Positions 25,751 to 34,385 of a stretch of DNA of 64,000 bases are shown here, one piece after another. Every line of letters starts with the position of its first letter. The first letter of the stretch is position 1. Source of the DNA: Ilumatobacteraceae bacterium (GTDB lineage Bacteria > Actinomycetota > Acidimicrobiia > Acidimicrobiales > Ilumatobacteraceae); NCBI GenBank assembly GCA_033344875.1, contig JAWPMO010000001.1:682001-746000 (forward strand). Direction: 5' to 3'. Position numbers and translations under genes: made by a program. The notes under the pieces were generated by a model. It saw only the letters and a program-made list of their open reading frames with translations, had not been told where the DNA came from and did not search any database.

Positions 25751-26404
25751 GTGTTCAACCTCCAGGGCAGCGAAATCATCATCGTGCTGCTGCTCGCACT
25801 CGTGGTGCTGGGCCCGGAGAAGTTGCCCGACGCGATGCGCAAGATGGGGCAGGCGTACGCCGAACTGAAGAAGATGTCGTCGGGGTTCCAGAGCGAGTTC
25901 CGGGCGGCGGTCGACGAGCCGATGCGCGAGATCCGAGACACGGCGAACGTGCTGCGCGACTCGGCCGACTTCACGAAGCTGCAGGACGGCGAACGCCCCG
26001 AGAAGCCCAAGTCCGGTGAGATGGCAGACCTCGCACCCGCCGACGCCGACCAGGTACCGACCGACGACACGCCGACGTTCGACACGCCGAGGGCCGAGGC
26101 GGCCAACGGGCCGGGCCCAGCGACCGATTCGAAGCCGTCGCCGTTCGCCGACACGGAGCAGGACGAGGCGCCGAGCGCCGAGCGGCCACCGACCGGACGG
26201 ACACCGATCCCGGCGCCGCCGCCGCCCTTCAGCGGCATGCGTGCGCCCGTCGACCCGGATGCGGCACCGGCCGAGCCGGATGAGGCCGCGGTCGACCCGA
26301 CCACGACCACGGCAGCGGAGCCGGCCGCACCGGAGGCGGCCGGCGACGTGGCCGACCCCGACGGAGCCTCGACCCTCGACGACGAGGCCGACACGACTCG
26401 ATGA
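25751..26404 (+). CDS. tatB: TatA/TatB-family translocase subunit with long acidic Pro-rich tail
   Basis: A 217-aa Tat component. The N-terminal transmembrane helix (residues about 6-20), the LGPEKLPDAMRKMG hinge and the amphipathic helix that follows (to about 60) define the TatA/B family; Glu in the membrane segment and the long amphipathic helix favour TatB. The remaining 140 residues are a disordered acidic/Pro/Ala-rich tail, much longer than in mycobacterial TatA/B. Its stop overlaps the tatC start (ATGA), giving a tatB-tatC operon. No separate short TatA gene is in the window. Confidence 0.9.
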   Translation: MFNLQGSEIIIVLLLALVVLGPEKLPDAMRKMGQAYAELKKMSSGFQSEFRAAVDEPMREIRDTANVLRDSADFTKLQDGERPEKPKSGEMADLAPADADQVPTDDTPTFDTPRAEAANGPGPATDSKPSPFADTEQDEAPSAERPPTGRTPIPAPPPPFSGMRAPVDPDAAPAEPDEAAVDPTTTTAAEPAAPEAAGDVADPDGASTLDDEADTTR

Positions 26405-27213
26405 GCAGATTTCGTCGGTCGGCCAAGCCCGACCCCACGGCGCCCATGAGCTTGTTCGAGCACCTTGCCGAACTGCGTATGCGCATCATCCGCTCCGGTC
26501 TCGCCGTGCTGATCGGCGCCGTGATCGTCGTCGCGTTCTACGACACCGTGCTCGGATGGCTCATCAAGCCGTACCTCGACCTCTGCCGACGCCGCGAGCC
26601 CGGCTACTGCGGCGATTCGTACGACCCGGCGGCCGACCAGGTCGACCTGTTCATCCTCGACCCGGTGGAGGGCCTGACCACCCGGCTCCGGGTGGCGTTC
26701 TACGGCGGCATCATCCTCGCGCTGCCGGTGCTGCTCTGGCAGCTGTGGAAGTTCGTCGTCCCGGCCTTGCACAAGTCGGAGCGGCGGTACGCAGTCGGAT
26801 TCGTCGCCTCGTCCGTCCTGCTGTTCCTCACCGGTGGAGCGATCGCGTTCAGCACGTTGGGTCGTGCGCTCGAATTCCTGATCGACTGGGCCGGGAGCGA
26901 CGTCGACCAGGTGTTCCAGGTGACGGCCTACATCCGACTGGTCACGTTGATGGTCGTGGCGTTCGGCGTCGGTTTCACGATCCCGGTCATGCTGGTGTTC
27001 CTGCAGCTCCTCGGCGTCCTCACGCCGCAGGTGCTGCTGGGAGCTTGGCGGTACGCAATCGTCGGCACGTTCCTCGTCGCAGCCGCGATCACCCCGTCGG
27101 GCGACCCGATCTCGCTGCTCGCCCTGTCGGTGCCCATGGTGGTGCTGTACTTCGTCGCCATCCTGATCGGCCGCATCGTGCAGCGTCGCCGAGCACGCAA
27201 CGAAGCCACCTGA
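26401..27213 (+). CDS. tatC: Sec-independent protein translocase TatC
   Basis: A 270-aa polytopic membrane protein, the twin-arginine signal receptor of the Tat pathway. The conserved N-terminal MSLFEHLAELRMRI motif (residues about 16-29) with its Glu and Arg contacts the RR signal. Six hydrophobic segments follow, with the FTI PVMLVF and AAAITPSGDPISLL blocks of TatC. It is coupled to tatB by an ATGA overlap and followed 25 nt later by the helY-type helicase, the same order known in other actinobacteria. Confidence 0.95.
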   Translation: MSRFRRSAKPDPTAPMSLFEHLAELRMRIIRSGLAVLIGAVIVVAFYDTVLGWLIKPYLDLCRRREPGYCGDSYDPAADQVDLFILDPVEGLTTRLRVAFYGGIILALPVLLWQLWKFVVPALHKSERRYAVGFVASSVLLFLTGGAIAFSTLGRALEFLIDWAGSDVDQVFQVTAYIRLVTLMVVAFGVGFTIPVMLVFLQLLGVLTPQVLLGAWRYAIVGTFLVAAAITPSGDPISLLALSVPMVVLYFVAILIGRIVQRRRARNEAT

Positions 27214-27238
27214 GCGATGGCAGGCCTGGCACACTGAC

Positions 27239-29860
27239 GTGGTGCGGCCCGACCGGGACGACATCCTCGCCCGCTACTCCTTCGATCTCGACCAGTTCCA
27301 GCTCGACGCGCTCGACGCGCTCGACGACGGGGAACACGTCATCGTCGCGGCGCCGACCGGCAGCGGCAAGACGGTCGTCGCCGAGTACGGCGTCGAGGTG
27401 GCGCTGCGAACGGGTCGCCGTGCGTTCTACACCGCGCCGATCAAGGCGCTGTCGAACCAGAAGTTCCGGGACCTGACCGAGATCCACGGTGAGGATCGTG
27501 TCGGTCTGCTGACGGGCGACAACTCGATCAATGGCGATGCCGCCGCGGTCGTGATGACGACCGAGGTGCTGCGGAACATGATCTACGGAGGCCGCGACCT
27601 CGACGACCTCGCCGTCGTCGTGCTCGACGAGGTCCACTTCCTCCAGGACACCTACCGCGGCCCGGTGTGGGAAGAGGTGATCATCCATCTGCCCCAGCAC
27701 GTGCAGCTCGTCTGTCTGTCGGCGACGGTGAGCAACGCCGACGAACTCTCCGAGTGGATCAGCACCGTCCGTGGACCGACGACCGCGGTCGTCGAGACCA
27801 AGCGGCCGGTGCAACTCGACAACATGTACTTCGTGGCCGATCGCACCAACGACCGGCTCCGACTGCTCCCGACGATCGTCGACGGGCGTCCGAACAACGA
27901 CGCCCTGCGGCTCGACGCCAGCGGCGTCCGGCACGGCCGCAGTCGGCGTCACGAGCGCAACGTCAAGGGGAGCGGCACGCGCAAGCTGTCGACACCGACG
28001 CGGATCGAGACCGTCGAGACCCTGCACGAGCACGACCTGCTGCCGGCGATCTTCTTCATCTTCAGCCGTGCACAGTGTGACGAGGCGGCTCGATCTTGTG
28101 TCGATGCCGGCTTGCGGTTGACCGACGACACCGCTCGCTCCCGGGTGCGGGAGATCGCGGCCGAGCGGCTCGGGAGCCTGCTGACGGCGGATCTCGACGT
28201 GCTGGGCTACGACCAGTTCATGACCCAGCTCGAAGCCGGGGTGGCCGCCCACCACGCCGGCATGGTGCCGCCGTTCAAAGAGGTCGTCGAGCGCTGTTTC
28301 ATCGAGGGGCTGATCCGCGTGGTCTTCGCCACCGAGACGCTCGCCGTCGGCGTCAACATGCCGGCCCGCAGCGTCGTGATCGAGAAGCTGACGAAGTTCA
28401 CCGGCGACCATCATGAGTCGCTCTCGCCGGCGCAGTACACGCAGTTGACCGGTCGCGCCGGGCGGCGCGGCATCGACGAACTCGGGAGCGCCGTCGTGCT
28501 GTGGAGCCCCTTCGTGCGCTTCGACCAGGCGGCCGACCTGGCGATGAGCCGGAGCTTCCACCTCCGGTCGGCGTTCCGGCCCACCTACAACATGGCCGCC
28601 AACCTCGTGCGTACGTACGACGCCCAGACCGCTCGCCAGTTGCTGACGCTGTCGTTCGCTCAGTTCCAGGCCGATCGTGAGGTCGTACGGACCGAGCGTC
28701 GGCTCCAGCGTCAGCGAGACCGACTCGAGTCGCTCCGGGCGACCGCGGCGAGCCCGTTCGGTGACATCGACGAGTACCGCAGCCTCATGAACGCCGCCGA
28801 GGCGCCGCGTCGGCTCGACGACCCGATCGAGGTCGCGATGGCGGCGTTGCGGCCGGGAGCCGTGATCCACGCGTCGAAGGGAAAGGCCCACGGACCGGTT
28901 GCAGTGGTCGCCACCGCGCACCGTTCGAGCGGCCTCCGGCTCACGGCGATCACCCCGTCGGGTCGGTCGATCCACCTGGTCGCCGGCGATTTCGACCAAC
29001 CGCCGCAGCAGCTCGGCACCGTGGTCCTGCCCGGCACCTACTCACCCAACCGCAAGGACTACCTCGCCGAGGTCGGGCTCCGGGTGAAACGCGCCAAGCT
29101 GCGGCCGAGAGCACCGCAGCGCCCGGCCGAGCTGCACCGCGACGGTTCGACGGAACATCCGATCGAGCGCGACCCCGATCTGCGCGAGCGACTCAAGGCA
29201 GCGAGCCAGGCCGATCGTGTCGCCCGCGAGGTCGCCGAGCTCGAGCGGAGGATGGATCACCAGAACGCGACCCTCGCCAGGGAGTTCGACGGAGTGCTCG
29301 CCGTCCTGGCCGAACGCGGCCTCCTCGACATCGACGCCTGGACACTGACCGACGGCGGCGAGATGCTCGCCCGGGTCTTCCACGAGAGCGACCTGCTCGT
29401 GACCGAGACGATCCGGACCGGGTTGCTCGACGGCGTCGATGCCGCCACCCTGGCCGGTCTGGTCTCCACGTTCGTGTACGAACATCGCTCGCCCGACGAC
29501 CCGCCGATGCCGTGGTTCCCCGACAGCGCCATCCGCCGCCGCTGGCGGTCGATCCAGCGGCTGAGCGAGGAGTTGTCCCACCTCGAACTGGTGCAGGGCA
29601 TCTCGCAGCATCGCCCGCCCGACCCGACCTTCTTCGCCGTGGCGTACGCCTGGGTGGCGGGGGAGGGGTTCGCCGAGGTGGTCGCCGAGGAGGAGCTGAC
29701 CGGCGGCGATTTCGTCCGGACGATCAAGCAACTCATCGACGTGCTCCGTCAGGTCGCGATCGTCGCGCCCGACCCGAAGACGCGAGCCGCGGCCCGGACG
29801 GCTTCGGAGTCGGCATTCCGCGGGGTGGTCGAGGACGCATCAGCGGTGGAACCCGGGTGA
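27239..29860 (+). CDS. helY: Ski2-like DEAD/DEAH-box helicase HelY
   Basis: An 873-aa superfamily 2 helicase of the Ski2/Mtr4 class. Visible are Walker A APTGSGKT near residue 38, the DEVH box (LDEVHFLQD near 128), SAT motif (CLSATVSNAD), and motif VI QLTGRAGRRGID near 400, followed by a winged-helix/ratchet region and the C-terminal DSHCT domain (about 690-860). Such proteins unwind structured RNA, probably in RNA decay. GTG 27239 is chosen; GTG 27242 directly after is equivalent. The stop overlaps the next gene (GTGA). Confidence 0.93.
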   Translation: MVRPDRDDILARYSFDLDQFQLDALDALDDGEHVIVAAPTGSGKTVVAEYGVEVALRTGRRAFYTAPIKALSNQKFRDLTEIHGEDRVGLLTGDNSINGDAAAVVMTTEVLRNMIYGGRDLDDLAVVVLDEVHFLQDTYRGPVWEEVIIHLPQHVQLVCLSATVSNADELSEWISTVRGPTTAVVETKRPVQLDNMYFVADRTNDRLRLLPTIVDGRPNNDALRLDASGVRHGRSRRHERNVKGSGTRKLSTPTRIETVETLHEHDLLPAIFFIFSRAQCDEAARSCVDAGLRLTDDTARSRVREIAAERLGSLLTADLDVLGYDQFMTQLEAGVAAHHAGMVPPFKEVVERCFIEGLIRVVFATETLAVGVNMPARSVVIEKLTKFTGDHHESLSPAQYTQLTGRAGRRGIDELGSAVVLWSPFVRFDQAADLAMSRSFHLRSAFRPTYNMAANLVRTYDAQTARQLLTLSFAQFQADREVVRTERRLQRQRDRLESLRATAASPFGDIDEYRSLMNAAEAPRRLDDPIEVAMAALRPGAVIHASKGKAHGPVAVVATAHRSSGLRLTAITPSGRSIHLVAGDFDQPPQQLGTVVLPGTYSPNRKDYLAEVGLRVKRAKLRPRAPQRPAELHRDGSTEHPIERDPDLRERLKAASQADRVAREVAELERRMDHQNATLAREFDGVLAVLAERGLLDIDAWTLTDGGEMLARVFHESDLLVTETIRTGLLDGVDAATLAGLVSTFVYEHRSPDDPPMPWFPDSAIRRRWRSIQRLSEELSHLELVQGISQHRPPDPTFFAVAYAWVAGEGFAEVVAEEELTGGDFVRTIKQLIDVLRQVAIVAPDPKTRAAARTASESAFRGVVEDASAVEPG

Positions 29861-30444
29861 CGATCGAGAAGGGACAGCCGTGGGGCGAGCCGGTCGACCG
29901 TCCCGACGACCTGCTCGTGGTCGATTCCGACGCGGCCGTCGCGTCGGCGATCATCGACGACCCTGCGCACCCGATCGGTGTCTCGGGCGGTGATCTCCAC
30001 CGATCGCTCGGCAGTCCGGCGCCACGGCGGGAGATGCAGCGCCTGCCGATCGACCTGCTCTCCTGCAGGTTCGACGGCCGGTCCACCGTTGCGGTCGCCC
30101 ACGTCGTCATCAGGGGGAGCTGGTGGCGCGGGCCGATCGTCGCGGTGATGAACGTCGACCATGTCGGCGACTGGAATGTCGCCCCGCGAGCCCACCCCAA
30201 CGACGGTCGCTGTGACGTGGTCGAGGTGGCCGCGACGATGACCGTGCGCGAGCGTTGGCAGGCCGCTCGCCGGCTCGCCGGGGGGACGCACGTGCCACAC
30301 CCGGCGATCACGACGGCAGCGGTCCGCGAGCGCTCGTGGGAGTTCGAGCGGCCGATGACCGTGTGGGTCGACGGGGTGCGAGCAGGAACCGCACGAACCG
30401 CGTCGATCGAGGTCGTGTCGGACGCCGGAGCGGTCTACGTCTGA
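29857..30444 (+). CDS. Diacylglycerol-kinase-like C-terminal-half protein
   Basis: A 195-aa protein resembling the C-terminal beta-domain of YegS/diacylglycerol kinase-type lipid kinases: GDWNVAPRAHPNDGRCDVVEV, then RRLAGGTHVPHP, then VWVDGVRAGTA follow the usual order. The N-terminal catalytic half with the GGDGT motif is missing, so it is not expected to be an active kinase on its own. A diacylglycerol-kinase gene next to tatC and a helY helicase is known in other actinobacteria, which supports the relationship. GTG 29857 overlaps the helY stop. Confidence 0.65.
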   Translation: MTIEKGQPWGEPVDRPDDLLVVDSDAAVASAIIDDPAHPIGVSGGDLHRSLGSPAPRREMQRLPIDLLSCRFDGRSTVAVAHVVIRGSWWRGPIVAVMNVDHVGDWNVAPRAHPNDGRCDVVEVAATMTVRERWQAARRLAGGTHVPHPAITTAAVRERSWEFERPMTVWVDGVRAGTARTASIEVVSDAGAVYV

Positions 30445-30485
30445 GCGCTCACCGGGTGGTCCCCGACTGATCGCCGTCCGCCTCC

Positions 30486-30491
30486 TACGAT
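30486..30491 (+). promoter_or_regulatory. Putative -10 hexamer TACGAT upstream of the ThyX-like gene
   Basis: TACGAT lies 8 nt before GTG 30500 with no Shine-Dalgarno sequence between. Confidence 0.45.
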
Positions 30492-30499
30492 GACGGCTC

Positions 30500-32098
30500 G
30501 TGAGCGTGTACGTGCCCGAGGAATTCACTTCCAGCGAGGAAGATGTCCTTCGTCGGTATTTCACCAACCTCGACGGCCCGGTGTTCGCACTGGTCAACCT
30601 GCCCGAGGTCGTGAAGGGTGCGCTGTTCGCCCGCTACAGCCGTAGCGCCAAGAGCCTCCGGCGCCTGTTCCTCGACGAGTTCGTGAACGACCTCGACATC
30701 GAAGGCGACGAATCGATCGACGCCACGATCGGTCTGGAGCGGGCCGAGGACCTCTACGAGAAGGTGTTCCTCGAGTACGGCGACGACTCGGTCGCCCAGC
30801 TCGGTGGAGTACACCTCGCCTGCGAACAGGCGTCCAACCTGCTGACCAAGATCCTGGAGTGGGGTCGCCTGATGAGCTATCTCGAGCAGAGCACGAGGTA
30901 CATCTCGTACGACGCCCGGCTCGGTGGCCGTTACCGCTTCTTCCGTGACCCGGCCGTGCTGGCGAGTTCGCTCGGCACCCGCTACGTGGGCGACATGGAC
31001 CGAATGTTCGACGCGTACTCGACCGCGGTCAACGCGGTGACCAACCACGTGCGCGACACGATCCCGCGCGACCCCGACGACAGCGAGTTCATCTACCGTC
31101 AGGCCACCCGGGCCAAGGCGCTCGATGCGACGCGCGGCATGCTCCCGGCGGCGTCGCTGTCGAACCTCGGCATGTACGGCACCGGACAGGCGTACGAGGC
31201 GCTGCTGCTGCGCATGCGGGCGCACCCGCTGCCCGAGGCACAGCACTACTCGACGCTGATGCTGCACGAGCTCCGTAAGGTGATCCCGAGTTTCCTGCGC
31301 CGCGTCGACCTCCCCGATCGCGGCGGGCGGTGGATCGACTACCTCTCGACCACGCGCACCGAGACCAGCGAACTCGTCGAGCAGCTGTTCGGTGGCGTGC
31401 CGGTCGAGACGGTGCCCGAGGTGCAACTCGTCGACTTCGACCCCGACGGTGAAGACAAGCTCCTCGCAGCGATCTGTTACAGCCGTTCGACACTGCCCGA
31501 GTCGATGCTGATCGAGCGGGTCCGGCAGCTCGGCGTCGACGAGCGGGTGGCGCTGCTGCGGGCGTACGTGGGGGAGCGCGAGAATCGCCGTCATCGCCCC
31601 GGACGCGCCTTCGAGCGGGTCGACTACCGATTCGACGTCCTGTCCGACTACGGGGCGTTCAGGGACCTCCAGCGGCATCGCCTCCTGACGATCGAGTGGC
31701 AGTCGCTCACGCCGAACCACGGTTTCACCCGCCCGGAACTCGTCGAGGAGGCCGGCATCGGCCCGTTGTTCGACGAGACGATGGACCGGTCGGCGCGATT
31801 GTTCGACGCGATGCGCGAGCCGTTTCCCGAGCAGGCGTCGTACGCGGTGTCGATGGCGTATCGATTGCGGTACGTCATGCAGTTCAACGCCCGCGAAGCG
31901 ATGCACATGCTCGAGTTGCGATCTGCACCGCAGGGGCACCCGTCGTACCGGCGGGTCGCGCTGGAGATGCATCGTTTGATCGGTGAGCAGGCCGGGCACC
32001 ATGCCATCGCCGGAGCGATGAGCCACATGACGACCGAGGCGCCCGAACTCGAGCGCCTCGCGTCCGAGCGGCAGGCGGAGTCGAGACGTCACACCTGA
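30500..32098 (+). CDS. Double-length ThyX-like (FAD-dependent thymidylate synthase family) protein
   Basis: A 532-aa protein, more than twice the length of a normal ThyX subunit (about 220-250 aa). The C-terminal half carries the ThyX signature RHRX7S (Arg392-His393-Arg394 to Ser402). The N-terminal half has the ThyX-like helix EQSTRYISY (from Glu129) but no RHR motif. ThyX normally works as a tetramer with active sites at subunit interfaces, so one chain may supply both halves. Whether it methylates dUMP or has another flavin role is unknown. GTG 30500 is the start. Confidence 0.78.
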   Translation: MSVYVPEEFTSSEEDVLRRYFTNLDGPVFALVNLPEVVKGALFARYSRSAKSLRRLFLDEFVNDLDIEGDESIDATIGLERAEDLYEKVFLEYGDDSVAQLGGVHLACEQASNLLTKILEWGRLMSYLEQSTRYISYDARLGGRYRFFRDPAVLASSLGTRYVGDMDRMFDAYSTAVNAVTNHVRDTIPRDPDDSEFIYRQATRAKALDATRGMLPAASLSNLGMYGTGQAYEALLLRMRAHPLPEAQHYSTLMLHELRKVIPSFLRRVDLPDRGGRWIDYLSTTRTETSELVEQLFGGVPVETVPEVQLVDFDPDGEDKLLAAICYSRSTLPESMLIERVRQLGVDERVALLRAYVGERENRRHRPGRAFERVDYRFDVLSDYGAFRDLQRHRLLTIEWQSLTPNHGFTRPELVEEAGIGPLFDETMDRSARLFDAMREPFPEQASYAVSMAYRLRYVMQFNAREAMHMLELRSAPQGHPSYRRVALEMHRLIGEQAGHHAIAGAMSHMTTEAPELERLASERQAESRRHT

Positions 32099-32114
32099 CC
32101 ATCTCGAGCTGTAG

Positions 32115-32130
32115 TGTGACGGTTGTCACA
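32115..32130. promoter_or_regulatory. CRP-type operator TGTGA-N6-TCACA
   Basis: TGTGACGGTTGTCACA is a perfect match to the TGTGA-N6-TCACA consensus recognised by Crp proteins, including mycobacterial CRP. It lies between the ThyX-like gene and the Asp-rich gene. With CACAAT at 32153-32158 as -10, the site centre would be near -42, the class II activator position. The match is seen; the regulation is inferred. Confidence 0.7.
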
Positions 32131-32152
32131 CATGCGGCCCAAGGCGGCATGG

Positions 32153-32158
32153 CACAAT
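32153..32158 (+). promoter_or_regulatory. Candidate -10 element CACAAT (alternative TAGTAT at 32164)
   Basis: CACAAT or TAGTAT upstream of ATG 32201 could be the -10 of the Asp-rich gene. The first places the CRP-type site at about -42; the second at about -53. A weak GGA near 32190 could serve as RBS. Confidence 0.35.
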
Positions 32159-32200
32159 CCCCCTAGTATCCGGCGCGACCAGCGCATCGAGGATGGACAC

Positions 32201-32695
<495 letters not shown>

Positions 32696-32696
32696 C

Positions 32697-33119
32697 ATGG
32701 CTGGGCGACGAGCACCGATCGATCGGCTCGTCGACCTTGCCGTCGCGGTTCCGACCTGCACCCTCGTCGCCGCGCGGCGCGCCGTGCCACTCGCAGCACG
32801 CCTCGGCACACTCGGTACGGCCCGGCTCATCGGCCGCGTCAGCGAGGCGGTGCACGAACGCCGCAGCGAACACGAGGTCGATGCGATGCTGTCGGCCGTG
32901 GTCGACGAGGCCGACACCGGCGTCGATGACGCCCGTCCCCCGGAGACCGTCTCACTCGACGAGCTGCCGATCGACGGCTACGACGACCTCGCGGCCCGGC
33001 AGGTGGTCGATCGGCTCGACGACCTCGATCTCGCCGATCTCGGTCGGATCGAGACCTACGAGCGCGAGCACCGGAACCGCAGCACCGTGCTCGGCAAGAT
33101 CGCCATCCTGACCGCATGA
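32697..33119 (+). CDS. Hypothetical helical protein
   Basis: A 140-aa protein. The N-terminal 55 residues are basic with an Ala/Leu-rich amphipathic helix, the middle is acidic, and the C-terminal end has DELPIDGYDDLAARQVVDRL and a final helix with YEREHRNRSTVL, a motif common to many uncharacterised actinobacterial proteins that are thought to bind lipid or membrane surfaces. ATG 32697 lies 1 nt after the Asp-rich gene, and the stop overlaps the GNAT gene (ATGA), so the three form an operon behind the CRP-type site. Confidence 0.68.
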   Translation: MAGRRAPIDRLVDLAVAVPTCTLVAARRAVPLAARLGTLGTARLIGRVSEAVHERRSEHEVDAMLSAVVDEADTGVDDARPPETVSLDELPIDGYDDLAARQVVDRLDDLDLADLGRIETYEREHRNRSTVLGKIAILTA

Positions 33120-33556
33120 TCGACCCCGACGTCCGGCCGGCCGGCCCGCACGACGTCTCACAACTCGCCTGGCTGGAGGCCGAGGCGCGGTCGGTCCTGA
33201 TCGAGCAGCGGGGCGGCCCTCGCTGGCTCGACACACATCCGGCACGGGGCGACGCCTGGTCGGCAGCCATCGGTGCCGACGCCGTCTTCGTGGCGCACAT
33301 CGGCGACGTGGTCGTCGGTTACCTGGTGTTGGTCACGACCGGGCCGATCGCCGTCGTCGACGATGTGTACGTCACACTGCAGGCTCGTGAACTCGGCTTC
33401 GGCGACGCGATGCTGGCGGCCGCGATCGATCGCGCTCGGGCGGCCGGTTGCGAACTCCTCGAGGGGTCGTCGCTGCCCGGTGACCGCGACACGAAGAACC
33501 TCTACGAGCGTGCGGGGATCAAGGCTCGCCTGATCACGGTGTCAACGCCGCTCTGA
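33116..33556 (+). CDS. GNAT-family N-acetyltransferase
   Basis: A 146-aa acetyl-CoA-dependent transferase. The central strand VVGYLVLV, the LQARELGFGDAMLAAAIDRAR block at the pyrophosphate-binding position (Q/R-x-x-G-x-G/A, here RELGFGDA) and the late YERAGIKAR segment are those of the GNAT fold. The acceptor is unknown. The start overlaps the preceding stop, making it third in the operon that begins with the Asp-rich gene. It converges with a broken enoyl-CoA hydratase gene 3 bp away. Confidence 0.85.
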   Translation: MIDPDVRPAGPHDVSQLAWLEAEARSVLIEQRGGPRWLDTHPARGDAWSAAIGADAVFVAHIGDVVVGYLVLVTTGPIAVVDDVYVTLQARELGFGDAMLAAAIDRARAAGCELLEGSSLPGDRDTKNLYERAGIKARLITVSTPL

Positions 33557-33559
33557 AGC

Positions 33560-34346
33560 TCAGCGGCCCTGCCAGTCGGGCGTCCGCTTCTCGATGAAGG
33601 CTGCGAGGCCCTCCTTGGTGTCGTCCGATCGCATGATCCGTCCGAACGCCTCGTTGGTCATCCGGATGAGCGTCTCGTCGTCTTCCGTGGCGGCAGCCCG
33701 CACGATCGCTCGTGATTCCCACACCGCCAGGGGAGCGCAGGCGGTGATCTGTTCGGCGAGGCGGAGCGCTTCGTCGACGGCCGCTCCCGGCTCGACCAGA
33801 CGGGAGAGCAGGCCCAGCGCATGCGCTCGCTCGGCCGGGATCGGTTCGCCCGTGAGGATCGCCTCCATGGCCGCCGCCTGGCCGATGGCGCGTGGGAGTC
33901 GGAAGAGGCCGCCGGCACCGGCGGTCAGGTTGCGTTTGGCCTCGGCGAGGCCGAAGGCGGAGCGCGTCGTCGCCACGACCAAGTCGGCCGCGAGCACGAT
34001 CTCACAGCCTCCTGCGGTCGCCAGGCCGTCGACCGCGGCGATGATCGGTTTGGTGCGCTCGCGATAGACGAAGCCGGCGAACCCGCCGCGTTCGGTCGCG
34101 AGCGATGCCGCGTCGCCGCTGTTGATCGCCTTGAGATCGGCACCTGCGCAGAACACCGGTCGTTCCTGGCCTTCGGTGTTCGCTGCGAGGACACCGACCC
34201 ACACGTCGTCGAACGGCCTCGAGCCGGTCGATCGCCGCCTCGAGGCCGTTCGCGACGTCACCGTTGACGGCGTTGCGGGCCTCGGGGCGATTCAGGGTGA
34301 TGACGGCGACGCGGCCGACCGCGTCGTAGGTGACGATCTCGGACAT
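33560..34346 (-). pseudogene. Enoyl-CoA hydratase/isomerase, single-base frameshift
   Basis: A crotonase-family gene split over two frames. The N-terminal part (MSEIVTYDAVGRVAVITLNRPEA) starts at ATG 34346, while from about 34211 downstream the frame continues as FDDVWVGVL, then FCAGADLK, GLATAGGCEI, and runs to 33560. Removing one base near 34211-34213 restores LEAVDDVWVGVL, the usual family sequence, and gives a normal length of about 261 aa. The oxyanion-hole segments CAGADLK and GGCEI are intact. It is either a recent pseudogene or a sequencing error. TACGAT lies 7 nt upstream of the ATG. Confidence 0.82.
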
Positions 34347-34353
34347 GTCCGTG

Positions 34354-34359
34354 ATCGTA
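34354..34359 (-). promoter_or_regulatory. Putative -10 hexamer TACGAT upstream of the hydratase gene
   Basis: On the minus strand TACGAT lies 7 nt before ATG 34346, in the 39-bp gap behind the disordered-protein gene. Confidence 0.45.
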
Positions 34360-34385
34360 GGAGTGGGCCCCTCGGCCCGACGAAG

